From: CAVVSD01 sp963750895
Lineage (GTDB): Bacteria > Actinomycetota > Thermoleophilia > Solirubrobacterales > Solirubrobacteraceae
NCBI GenBank assembly: GCA_963750895.1
Contig: CAVVSD010000006.1
Span: forward strand, 744,001-808,000
DNA: 64,000 bases
Direction: 5' to 3'
Shown: positions 1 through 6,579 of the stretch, one piece after another
Layout: each line of letters starts with the position of its first letter
Numbering within the stretch: position 1 is the stretch's first letter
Made by a program: the position numbers and the translations under genes
Notes under the pieces: model-generated
Told to the model about the DNA's origin: nothing
The model's input: the letters and a program-made list of their open reading frames with translations, nothing else
Database searches by the model: none

Positions 1-629
1 TCGGCGCCAACGGCGCGGGCAAGACCACGACGCTGCGCACCATCTCGGGCGTGATCCGGCCGATGGCGGGCGACGTGCGCTTCGCGGGCGAGGACATGGT
101 CTCGATCTCGCCGCCGATGCGCGCCCGCATGGGCATCGCCCACGTGCCCGAGGGCCGCGGGATCTTCTTCGGCCTCACGGTCGCCGAGCACTTCCGCCTG
201 ACGTACCGGGGCGAGCAGCTCGAGCCGGAGATCGCCTACAGCTACTTCCCGGCGCTGCGCGAGCTGCAGAACCGGCGGGCGGGCCTCCTGTCCGGCGGCG
301 AGCAGCAGATGCTGGCGGTCGGCCGCGCGCTCGCGCGCCGTCCGAAGGTCCTCCTGCTCGACGAGCTCAGCCTCGGCCTGGCGCCGGTCATCGTCGAGCG
401 GCTGCTGCCCGTCGTGCGCAAGTTCGCCCTGGAGGACGGCTGCGCCGTCCTGCTCGTGGAGCAGCACGTCAACCTCGCGCTGGAGGTCGCCGACCGCGGC
501 TACATCCTGTCGCACGGCGAGGTCATGGCGCACCGCAGCGCCGAGGAGCTCCGCGGCGACCAGGGTCTGCTCGTGGCGAGCTACCTGGGCGAGCAGCAGG
601 CGACGCCGGACGTCATCGCGTCAGACTGA
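1..629 (+). CDS. Branched-chain amino acid-type ABC transporter ATPase (LivF-like), 5' truncated
   Basis: The gene enters from the left edge; the first complete codon is at position 3 and about 209 residues are visible. The fragment begins inside the Walker A motif (GANGAGKTT). The ABC signature LLSGGEQQM and the Walker B LLLDELSLGLAP follow, then the H-loop region VEQH. The signature and the segment around PEGRGIFFGLTVAEH are typical of LivF, the second ATPase of branched-chain amino acid/amide uptake systems. LivG, LivH/M and the binding protein would lie upstream, outside the window. The stop lies 5 bases before the phosphotriesterase-family gene, so the two are probably co-transcribed. 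The imported substrate could be an amide or amino-acid-like compound, but the sequence does not show which. Confidence 0.9.
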   Translation, partial: GANGAGKTTTLRTISGVIRPMAGDVRFAGEDMVSISPPMRARMGIAHVPEGRGIFFGLTVAEHFRLTYRGEQLEPEIAYSYFPALRELQNRRAGLLSGGEQQMLAVGRALARRPKVLLLDELSLGLAPVIVERLLPVVRKFALEDGCAVLLVEQHVNLALEVADRGYILSHGEVMAHRSAEELRGDQGLLVASYLGEQQATPDVIASD

Positions 630-634
630 CGCCC

Positions 635-1612
635 ATGGGGACGATCGAGACGGCGCGCGGCCCGATCGCGAGCGATCGGCTGGGGCCGACGCTCATGCAC
701 GAGCACGTCTTCGTCATCGATCTCGCGCTCGAGGCGAGCTTCGACACGGACTTCGACGAGGAGCCCGCCGTCGTGAACGCGGTGCGGCGGCTCACCGAGC
801 TGAAGGCCGCGGGCATCGACACGATCGTCGACCCGACGGTCCTGGGCATCGGGCGCAACCCGCCGCTCGTGCAGCGCGTCGCCGAGCAGGTCGACCTCAA
901 CATCGTCCTGGCGACGGGGGTCTTCACGACGAACGAGCTGCCGCAGTACTTCCACTACCGCCACATGCTGCGACCGCCGGAGCAGGGCGACGTGCTCGTC
1001 GAGCTGTTCGTGCGCGACATCCGCGAGGGGATCAAGGGGACCGACGGCGCCAAGGCCGCGATCCTGAAGTGCGCGATCGACACGCCCGGGCTCACGGCGG
1101 ACGTCGAGCGCGTGCTGCGCGCGACGGCCGTCGCGCATCGCGAGACGGGCGTGCCGATCACGACGCACACCGACGCCGCCGGCCGCGGCGGCCTGGAGCA
1201 GCAGCGGATCCTCGCCGAGGAGGGCGTCGACCTGTCGCGCGTGATCATCGGCCACTGCGGCGACACGGGCGACATCGACTACCTCGAGGAGCTCCTGCGC
1301 AACGGCTCGCTGCTCGGGCTCGACCGGTTCGGCGCCGACCGCTACATGCCCGTCGACGACCGCATCGCGATGGTGCTCGAGCTCTGCGAGCGCGGCTGGG
1401 CGGACCGGCTGACCCTGTCCCAGGACGCGGACACCTTCAACGTCCTGTTCGCGCCCGAGTGGGCGAAGCAGACCCATCCGCGCTGGCGCTACGAGCTCAT
1501 CCCGCTCGAGGTGCTGCCGGAGCTGCGCGAGCGCGGGATGCCGGAGGAGACGATCCGGACGATGATGGTCGACACGCCGCGCCGGCTGCTCGACCACCCG
1601 GGTGGATACTGA
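635..1612 (+). CDS. Phosphotriesterase-family metal-dependent hydrolase
   Basis: 325-residue amidohydrolase-superfamily TIM barrel of the phosphotriesterase (PTE/PHP) group. The full metal set is visible: HxH at residues 22 and 24 (MHEHVF), the lysine expected to be carboxylated at K145 (LKCAI), H178 (TTHTD), H207 (IGHCGD) and D264 (SQDAD). Family members hydrolyse phosphotriesters, lactones or N-acyl compounds; the binuclear centre is intact, so it should be active, but the substrate cannot be read from sequence. It follows the ABC ATPase by 5 bases, suggesting it acts on the imported compound. Its last codons overlap the GTG start of the next gene. Confidence 0.88.
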   Translation: MGTIETARGPIASDRLGPTLMHEHVFVIDLALEASFDTDFDEEPAVVNAVRRLTELKAAGIDTIVDPTVLGIGRNPPLVQRVAEQVDLNIVLATGVFTTNELPQYFHYRHMLRPPEQGDVLVELFVRDIREGIKGTDGAKAAILKCAIDTPGLTADVERVLRATAVAHRETGVPITTHTDAAGRGGLEQQRILAEEGVDLSRVIIGHCGDTGDIDYLEELLRNGSLLGLDRFGADRYMPVDDRIAMVLELCERGWADRLTLSQDADTFNVLFAPEWAKQTHPRWRYELIPLEVLPELRERGMPEETIRTMMVDTPRRLLDHPGGY

Positions 1613-2019
1613 GCGGGTGGAGCTCGTCGCGATCGGCCATGTGCAGTCGCCGCTGACGGACCGCGCGTCCGCGCCGAAGCAGGGCGACGAGGGGGCACCG
1701 GAGGCATGGGTCGTGTTCGAGCCGAACATGGGCGAGGCGCTCTCCGGACTGGCGGCCGGCGACGACGTCCTGCTGCTCACGTGGCTGGACCGGGCCGACC
1801 GCGCCGTCCTGAGCGTCCATCCCCGCGACGACCGCTCGCGCCCGACGACGCGGCGTGTTCGCGACGCGGTCGCCGGACCGCCCGAACCCGATCGGGCTGC
1901 ACCGCGTGCGCGTGGTGGAGGTCGACGGCCTGCGGCTGCGGGTGCACGACCTCGAGGCGCTCGACGGGACCCCGGTCGTCGACGTCAAGCCCGTGCTGCG
2001 GGACGCCGGCGAGCGCTAG
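1602..2019 (+). CDS. TrmO/TsaA-family tRNA methyltransferase-like protein, frameshifted
   Basis: Short (about 139 residues when repaired) member of the TrmO (YaeB/TsaA) family, whose E. coli member N6-methylates t6A37 in tRNA using SAM. The N-terminal half (IGHVQSPLTDR ... LTWLDRADR ... VHPRDDRSRP) is read in the frame of the GTG at 1602. The family motif GVFATRSPDRPNPIGLHRV is read one frame later, ending at the TAG at 2017-2019. The break falls at about 1850-1853, and restoring a lost CG in ACGCGG joins the halves exactly. The start overlaps the preceding gene by 11 bases; the stop overlaps the convergent G6PD-like gene. It is either a pseudogene or a sequencing artefact. Confidence 0.8.
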
Positions 2020-3155
2020 AGCCGCGCCGGGCCCTCCGAGCCGAGCGCGTACTCGTCCAGCGCGACGCGGCCGGCGGCCCACGCCTCCAGCACCGGCGTG
2101 ACGATCCGCCACGCCTCCTCCGCCTCGTCCGCGTGGACCGACAGCGAGCTGTGGCCGCCGAGGACCTCGCCCAGCACGCGGGCGTAGGCGGGCGGCTCGC
2201 CCTCGCCGAGGCGGTCGACCTCGATGCGGTCCTCGCCGCCGCCGCGGCGGTGCACGACGACGCCCTTGTACCCCTGGGCCAGCCCCTTGCCCGCCCGCAT
2301 CCGGAAGCGCGTGTCGCGCCAGCCCGGCAGGTCGACCTCCAGCAGGACCTCGGCGAAGGTCTCGGTCCCGCGCGCCGGGTCCACGCCCTCCTCCTGCGCG
2401 TATCCCGCGTAGCGCGCCCGGCGGGAGCGCAGCGGGTCCGGGGCGCGGGTGGCGCGCAGCGCGACGGCCCGGTCCTCGGGCGAGACGACGAGCGCGAGGA
2501 GCTGGAGCATGTGGTTCTGCAGGACGTCGCGCAGCGCGCCCGCCTGGTCGTAGAACCCGGCGCGGCCCTCCAGCGCGAGCGTCTCCTCCCACAGGATCTC
2601 GACCTCCTCGGCCCCCTGCGCGTCGAGGTCGACGACGTCCTGGGTCCGCGGCATCCCGAGGACGTGGTCGACCCGGAAGGCGTGGTCGGTCGCGTCCGCG
2701 AGCATCGCGTTGAGCTCGACGGCGCGGTGCAGGTCCTCGCCGAACGGCTTCTCGACCGCGATGCGGCTGCCCGCCGGCAGCCCGGCCGCGGTGAGCGCGC
2801 GGATCGCCGGGGCGAAGCTGCGCTGCGGCAGCGCCAGGTACGCGGCCAGTGGCTCGTCGCCGGCCAGCGCGACCGCGCGGGCGACGGACGCCGGATCGGC
2901 GACGTCGACGCGTGCGTAGCGCAGCTCGGCGAGGATCGCGCCGCGGGAGATGAGCGGCGCCTGCAGCGCGTGGCGCTCGAGGCGCTCGTGCACGTGAGCG
3001 CGGAACGCCTCGTCGTCCCAGTCGTGCACGTCGGCGCCGACGACACGGAACGTCGCGGGCAGGTCGCCCTCGGCGTGGAGCATGGCGAGCGCCGGCAGCA
3101 GGAACCGCCCGGCGAGATCGCCGCCGGCGCCGAGGAGGACGAGTCGATGGAGCAC
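2016..3155 (-). CDS. Short, divergent glucose-6-phosphate dehydrogenase family protein
   Basis: 379 residues, against about 490 for classical Zwf. An N-terminal Rossmann motif (GAGGDLAGR), EKPFGED, RVDHVLGM and a C-terminal GRAGFYDQAGALRDV / NHMLQLLAL segment are all recognisable G6PD landmarks. Two usually conserved lysines are replaced: canonical GDLAKRK reads GDLAGRF, and canonical DHYLGK reads DHVLGM, while the catalytic Asp-His is kept. This is therefore a G6PD-fold oxidoreductase whose substrate may not be glucose-6-phosphate. The gene is monocistronic on the minus strand, convergent with the TrmO-like gene (4-base overlap) and divergent from the MetE-like gene 60 bases away. Confidence 0.8.
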   Translation of the reverse strand: MLHRLVLLGAGGDLAGRFLLPALAMLHAEGDLPATFRVVGADVHDWDDEAFRAHVHERLERHALQAPLISRGAILAELRYARVDVADPASVARAVALAGDEPLAAYLALPQRSFAPAIRALTAAGLPAGSRIAVEKPFGEDLHRAVELNAMLADATDHAFRVDHVLGMPRTQDVVDLDAQGAEEVEILWEETLALEGRAGFYDQAGALRDVLQNHMLQLLALVVSPEDRAVALRATRAPDPLRSRRARYAGYAQEEGVDPARGTETFAEVLLEVDLPGWRDTRFRMRAGKGLAQGYKGVVVHRRGGGEDRIEVDRLGEGEPPAYARVLGEVLGGHSSLSVHADEAEEAWRIVTPVLEAWAAGRVALDEYALGSEGPARL

Positions 3156-3181
3156 GCGTCGAACCTACGCCGTCCGGCAGA

Positions 3182-3197
3182 ATGCACATTGCAGACC
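3182..3197. promoter_or_regulatory. TGCA-repeat element upstream of MetE-like gene
   Basis: TGCACATTGCAGA lies in the 60-base gap between the divergent G6PD-like and MetE-like genes, directly before the ribosome binding site of the latter. It shares TGCAGA/TCTGCA with elements near 17.27, 22.59, 22.69, 26.97, 29.01 and 53.06 kb. Function is inferred only from recurrence. Confidence 0.3.
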
Positions 3198-3215
3198 ACG
3201 AAGGGGGAGAGAGAC

Positions 3216-4391
3216 GTGAGCATTCGTTCCACGCACGTGGGGAGCCTCATCAGGCCGGCGTCCCTGTTGGCGTTCGAGGCCGCGATCGAGCGCGGCGAGT
3301 CCTACGACGAGGCGGCCTACGCGAAGACGCTGAAGGCCGAGGTCGCCGACGTCGTCAGGCGCCAGGCCGACTGCGGGATCGACATCGTCAGCGACGGCGA
3401 GTTCGGCAAGGCGAACTGGATCGCCTACCTCTACAACCGGATCAGCGGCGTCGGGCCGCGCGAGCTCGGACCGGAGGACTCGTTCCTGCCGCCGAGCCGC
3501 GACCGGCAGGCGTTCCCGGGCACCTACGCGCAGCACGACAAGGAGATGTTCCGCGCGTTCGCCGAGAACGAGGTCCCGGCGCCGGCGCCGAGCATCTACG
3601 TGTGCACCGGCCCGATCGAGTACGACCGCACCGCGGTCGACAACGACATCGCGAACCTGCGCGCCGCGCTCGAGGGCGTGGACGCGGAGGGCTTCCTGCC
3701 GGTCGTCGCGCCCGCCAGCACGTACTGGCTGGAGAACGAGCACTACGCGACGGAGGAGGAGTTCGTCTACGCGCTCGCGGATGCGCTGGCGGTCGAGTAC
3801 AACGCGATCGTCGACTCCGGGTTCATGCTGCAGGTCGACGACGCCGTCCTCATGCACGAGATGGACTCGATCCTCGCCGAGGGCGGCTCGATGAAGGACT
3901 ACCGCGACTGGGCGCAGCTCCGGGTCGACGCGTTGAACCACGCGCTCAAGGGGATCCCGCCGGAGAAGGTCCGCTACCACGTGTGCTGGGGCAGCTGGCA
4001 CGGCCCGCACGCGTACGACCCGCCGCTGGCCGAGGTCGTCGACCTCGTCCTGCAGGTCAACGCGCACGCGTACATGATGGAGCAGGCCAACCCGCGCCAC
4101 GAGCACGAGTGGCGGGTGTGGGAGGACGTCAAGCTGCCCGACGGGAAGATGCTGATCCCGGGCGTCGTGACGCACCACACGGTCATCGTCGAGCACCCCG
4201 ACCTCGTCGCGGATCGCCTCGTGCGGCTCGCCGAGCTCGTCGGGCCCGACAACGTCATGGCCGGCACCGACTGCGGGTTCGCCCAGACGGCGTTCATGCA
4301 GCGCGTGCACCCCGAGGTGCAGTGGGCGAAGCTCACGGCGCTCGCCGAGGGCGCGCGGATCGCCAGCGACCGCCTGGGCGTGCCCGCCTAG
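3216..4391 (+). CDS. Cobalamin-independent methionine synthase (MetE C-terminal domain) family protein
   Basis: 391 residues corresponding to only the C-terminal catalytic barrel of MetE, starting with the family motif STHVGSLIRP. The GTG at 3216 is chosen because a strong AAGGGGGAGAG ribosome binding site precedes it. Likely zinc ligands are H255, C257 (YHVCW), E289 and C353 (GTDCGF). Stand-alone proteins of this family include archaeal-type methionine synthases and epoxyalkane:coenzyme M transferase-like enzymes, so it may transfer a methyl or alkyl group to a thiol rather than make methionine. It overlaps the stop of the convergent methyltransferase by 4 bases and has a TGCA-rich element upstream. 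Confidence 0.85.
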   Translation: MSIRSTHVGSLIRPASLLAFEAAIERGESYDEAAYAKTLKAEVADVVRRQADCGIDIVSDGEFGKANWIAYLYNRISGVGPRELGPEDSFLPPSRDRQAFPGTYAQHDKEMFRAFAENEVPAPAPSIYVCTGPIEYDRTAVDNDIANLRAALEGVDAEGFLPVVAPASTYWLENEHYATEEEFVYALADALAVEYNAIVDSGFMLQVDDAVLMHEMDSILAEGGSMKDYRDWAQLRVDALNHALKGIPPEKVRYHVCWGSWHGPHAYDPPLAEVVDLVLQVNAHAYMMEQANPRHEHEWRVWEDVKLPDGKMLIPGVVTHHTVIVEHPDLVADRLVRLAELVGPDNVMAGTDCGFAQTAFMQRVHPEVQWAKLTALAEGARIASDRLGVPA

Positions 4392-5008
4392 TCAGGGGAG
4401 ACGGCGACGCCGAGGGAGTTCGCGCCGGCCACCTTCGGCGAGCCCTCCTCGTAGAAGACGTCGACCTCGGCGATCGTGAAGCCGGCGCCGGTCAGCAGGT
4501 CCACGATGGGGCGGGTGAGGTGGCACCCGCCGAAGACGCGCTTGTTCATGGGCTCGAGGCGGTGCTGCCACCGCTGCACCGATTCGTCGGGCGCGAGGCC
4601 GTGCTCGACGAAGTGCAGTCGGCCGCCCGGCTTCAGGACGCGGCGCAGCTCGCGAAGCGCCGCGTCGAGGTCGGGGATCGTGCACATCGTCCAGGTCGAC
4701 AGCGCCGCGTCGAACGTGTCGTCACCGAACGGGAGCGACGCGCCGTCGAGGCCCGAGCGCTGGACCGGGACGGTGCTCGCGTCGAGTCGCTTGCGGGCGA
4801 GCTTCCAGCCGACGTCGGCCGGTTCGATCGCGGCGACGCGGGTGACCGCCGAGGGGTAGTGGGGCACGTTCAGCCCGGACCCGAACCCGATCTCGACGAC
4901 CTCGCCGGCGAGCCCGTCGCACACGCGCCGGCGCTGCGGCTGCGCGAACCTCGTCGAGCACAGGGCTTCGGTCACGCGGGGGAGCACCTGATCGCGGTAC
5001 AGGCCCAC
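4388..5008 (-). CDS. Class I SAM-dependent methyltransferase
   Basis: 206 residues; SAM-binding motif I is VEIGFGSGLNVPHYP at about residues 38-52. A motif II-like acidic stretch (AAIEPADVG) and the post-motif LRELRRVLKPGGRLHFVEHG typical of Methyltransf_11/UbiE-like enzymes follow. The start is a GTG at 5008. Similar short proteins resemble METTL7-type thiol or lipid methyltransferases, but the acceptor cannot be inferred. It lies 9 bases downstream of the SDR gene on the same strand, so both are probably transcribed from the TetR-controlled promoter. Confidence 0.85.
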   Translation of the reverse strand: MGLYRDQVLPRVTEALCSTRFAQPQRRRVCDGLAGEVVEIGFGSGLNVPHYPSAVTRVAAIEPADVGWKLARKRLDASTVPVQRSGLDGASLPFGDDTFDAALSTWTMCTIPDLDAALRELRRVLKPGGRLHFVEHGLAPDESVQRWQHRLEPMNKRVFGGCHLTRPIVDLLTGAGFTIAEVDVFYEEGSPKVAGANSLGVAVSPD

Positions 5009-5017
5009 GGGCCGAGC

Positions 5018-5914
5018 CTACGCCGGGGTCGAAACCCCGAGTCCGAACCGCACGCCGGTGAGCTCCTCCGAGACGTCCCACAGCCGGCGGGCGACGTCGG
5101 CGTCCAGCGCGGCGCCGCTGCGGCCGACGAGCTTCGGCGCCCCTCGCTGCTCCATGAACCCGCCCGGGCCCGCGAAGGCGGCGGGCGGCACGTCGGCGAC
5201 CGCGGCGTAGAGCGTCGGCAGCGCGCCGCCGTCCTCGTCCTGCGCCAGGAGACGGTTGCCGATGCGCGACACGATCTCGTTCACGCGCTTGCCGCTGTGG
5301 AACTGGAGGTTCGTGGCCGCGTAGCCGGGGTGGGCCGCGGTCGCCAGGACCGGCGAGCCGGCCTCGGTCAGCCGGCGCTGCAGCTCGGCGGTGAAGAGGA
5401 GGTTCGCGAGCTTCGACTGCCCGTAGGCGCGCCAGGGCTTGTAGGGCTTGCGCTCCCAGTTGAGGTCGTCGAAGTCGATCGTCCCGACCCGGTGCCCGGT
5501 CGAGGAGACCGTCACCACGCGCCCGGTGATGTCGGGGAGCAGCAGATTCGTCAGGGCGAAGTGGCCCAGGTGGTTCGTGCCGAACTGCAGCTCGAAGCCC
5601 TCGGCGGTCCGCGACAGCGGCGGCACCATGACGCCCGCGTTGTTGACGAGCAGGTCCAGCGGCCCGCTCCAGCCGTCGGCGAACTCGCGGACCGACGCGA
5701 GGCTCGCGAGATCCAGCTTGCGCACCTCGGTCGTGCCCGGCATCGCGGCCGCCGCGGTCTCGCCCTTGGCCGTGTCGCGGACGGCGAGGACGACGCGCGC
5801 GCCTGCGCCGGCGAACGCGCGGGCGGCCGCGCGGCCGATGCCGCTGTTGGCGCCGGTGACGATCACGCTGCGGCCGGTCATGTCGGGGAGGTTCTGGACG
5901 CCGAAAGTAGTCAT
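5018..5914 (-). CDS. Short-chain dehydrogenase/reductase (retinol dehydrogenase/WWOX-like)
   Basis: 298 residues. NAD(P)-binding TGANSGIG, NNAGVMVPP, the catalytic serine in VSSTGH and YGQSKLAN (Tyr-x3-Lys) define an extended-loop SDR of the retinol-dehydrogenase/light-dependent protochlorophyllide reductase-like group. The ATG at 5914 is preferred over upstream codons because it lies 7 bases after an ideal -10 (TACATT) with TTGACA 17 bases further up, implying a leaderless transcript. It is divergent from the TetR gene over a shared palindrome, so it is the likely target of that repressor; the downstream SAM methyltransferase probably belongs to the same unit. Confidence 0.9.
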   Translation of the reverse strand: MTTFGVQNLPDMTGRSVIVTGANSGIGRAAARAFAGAGARVVLAVRDTAKGETAAAAMPGTTEVRKLDLASLASVREFADGWSGPLDLLVNNAGVMVPPLSRTAEGFELQFGTNHLGHFALTNLLLPDITGRVVTVSSTGHRVGTIDFDDLNWERKPYKPWRAYGQSKLANLLFTAELQRRLTEAGSPVLATAAHPGYAATNLQFHSGKRVNEIVSRIGNRLLAQDEDGGALPTLYAAVADVPPAAFAGPGGFMEQRGAPKLVGRSGAALDADVARRLWDVSEELTGVRFGLGVSTPA

Positions 5915-5921
5915 GGACAAC

Positions 5922-5950
5922 AATGTAGGCAGTGACAGCAATGCTGTCAA
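5922..5950 (-). promoter_or_regulatory. Leaderless promoter of the SDR gene
   Basis: Read on the minus strand: TTGACA (5950-5945), a spacer of exactly 17, TACATT (5927-5922), then 7 bases to the ATG at 5914. There is no Shine-Dalgarno sequence. A perfect -35 with a TANNNT -10 placed 6-7 bases from the start codon is the recognised arrangement of actinobacterial leaderless promoters. Confidence 0.7.
5933..5949. promoter_or_regulatory. Probable TetR operator (perfect 17-bp palindrome)
   Basis: TGACAGCA-A-TGCTGTCA is a perfect inverted repeat with a single central base. It covers the -35 elements of both divergent promoters. Copies of GACAACA flank it at 5916-5922 and 5952-5958. Its position between the TetR gene and the SDR gene makes it the natural operator for autoregulation and SDR control. 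Confidence 0.75.
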
Positions 5951-5972
5951 CGACAACATCTTCCGATACGCT
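5944..5972 (+). promoter_or_regulatory. Leaderless promoter of the TetR gene
   Basis: CTGTCA (5944-5949) as a -35, a 17-base spacer, then TACGCT (5967-5972) as the -10, followed by 6 bases and the GTG start at 5979. No ribosome binding site is present. The -35 overlaps the palindrome shared with the opposite promoter. Confidence 0.55.
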
Positions 5973-5978
5973 CACCCC

Positions 5979-6572
5979 GTGACGGAGCGCCCGTACCACC
6001 ACGGCAACCTGCGGTCGGCTCTCCTCGAGCAGGCCGAACGCACGGTGCGCGAGCGCGGCGCGCAGGCGCTCTCGCTGCGCGAGCTCGCGCGCGACGCGGG
6101 CGTCAGCCACGGCGCGCCGCGCCGTCACTTCCCCGACCGTCAGGCGCTGCTCGACGCGCTCGCGGAGACCGGCTTCGCCCGGATGGGCACCGAGCTGCGC
6201 GCCGCCGTCGACGCCGCGGGTGAGGACTTCACGCGGCGCCTGCAGGCGCTCGCGGCCGCGTACGTGCGCTTCGCCACCGAGGACGCCGCGCTGCTCGAGC
6301 TCATGTGGGCGGGCAAGCACGGCGATCCGGCCGGCCCGCTCGGCACCGCGGCCGACCGGGCGTTCTCGGTGCTGCTCGACGTCATCGAGCAGGGCCAGGC
6401 CGAGGGCGCCCTCGAGCCCGGCGAGCCGGAGCGCGTCGGCCTCGTGCTGTTCGCGACGGTCCAGGGGATCGCGTCGCTGCTGACCGCGGGCATGATGCGC
6501 CCGGAGCAGCTCGAGCCGGTGCTCGACGACGCGCTGACGCGCTTCCTGCGCGGGTCGCGCGCGGCCGTCTGA
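5979..6572 (+). CDS. TetR/AcrR family transcriptional regulator
   Basis: 197 residues beginning at GTG 5979. The N-terminal helix-turn-helix spans about residues 10-56 (HGNLRSALLEQAERTV ... LRELARDAGVSHGAPRRHF), with the characteristic AGVS..APRRHF recognition region. A variable ligand-binding C-terminal domain follows, containing LLELMWAGKHG and ending in a helix before the stop. TetR proteins usually repress adjacent genes until a small ligand binds. The divergent SDR and the palindrome in the 64-base gap point to local, auto- and SDR-directed control. The gene converges on the LuxR-type ATPase gene, with 7 bases between stops. Confidence 0.9.
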   Translation: MTERPYHHGNLRSALLEQAERTVRERGAQALSLRELARDAGVSHGAPRRHFPDRQALLDALAETGFARMGTELRAAVDAAGEDFTRRLQALAAAYVRFATEDAALLELMWAGKHGDPAGPLGTAADRAFSVLLDVIEQGQAEGALEPGEPERVGLVLFATVQGIASLLTAGMMRPEQLEPVLDDALTRFLRGSRAAV

Positions 6573-6579
6573 CGCTGCG

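Noticed and set aside
581..1780. Long antisense open frame opposite the phosphotriesterase-family gene
   Set aside because: It is an Arg/Val/Asp-rich shadow of the real gene in very GC-rich DNA, without recognisable domains. The same holds for most long open frames antisense to annotated genes across the window.
1777..3250. Several overlapping minus-strand open frames around the G6PD-like gene
   Set aside because: Only the frame ending at 2016 shows family motifs; the others are low-complexity Arg/Ala/Pro shadows.
1602..4391. A single 929-codon open frame covering TrmO-like, antisense-of-G6PD and MetE-like sequence
   Set aside because: It is chance continuity. The MetE-like protein begins at the GTG at 3216 with its own ribosome binding site, and the middle part is the complement of the G6PD-like gene.
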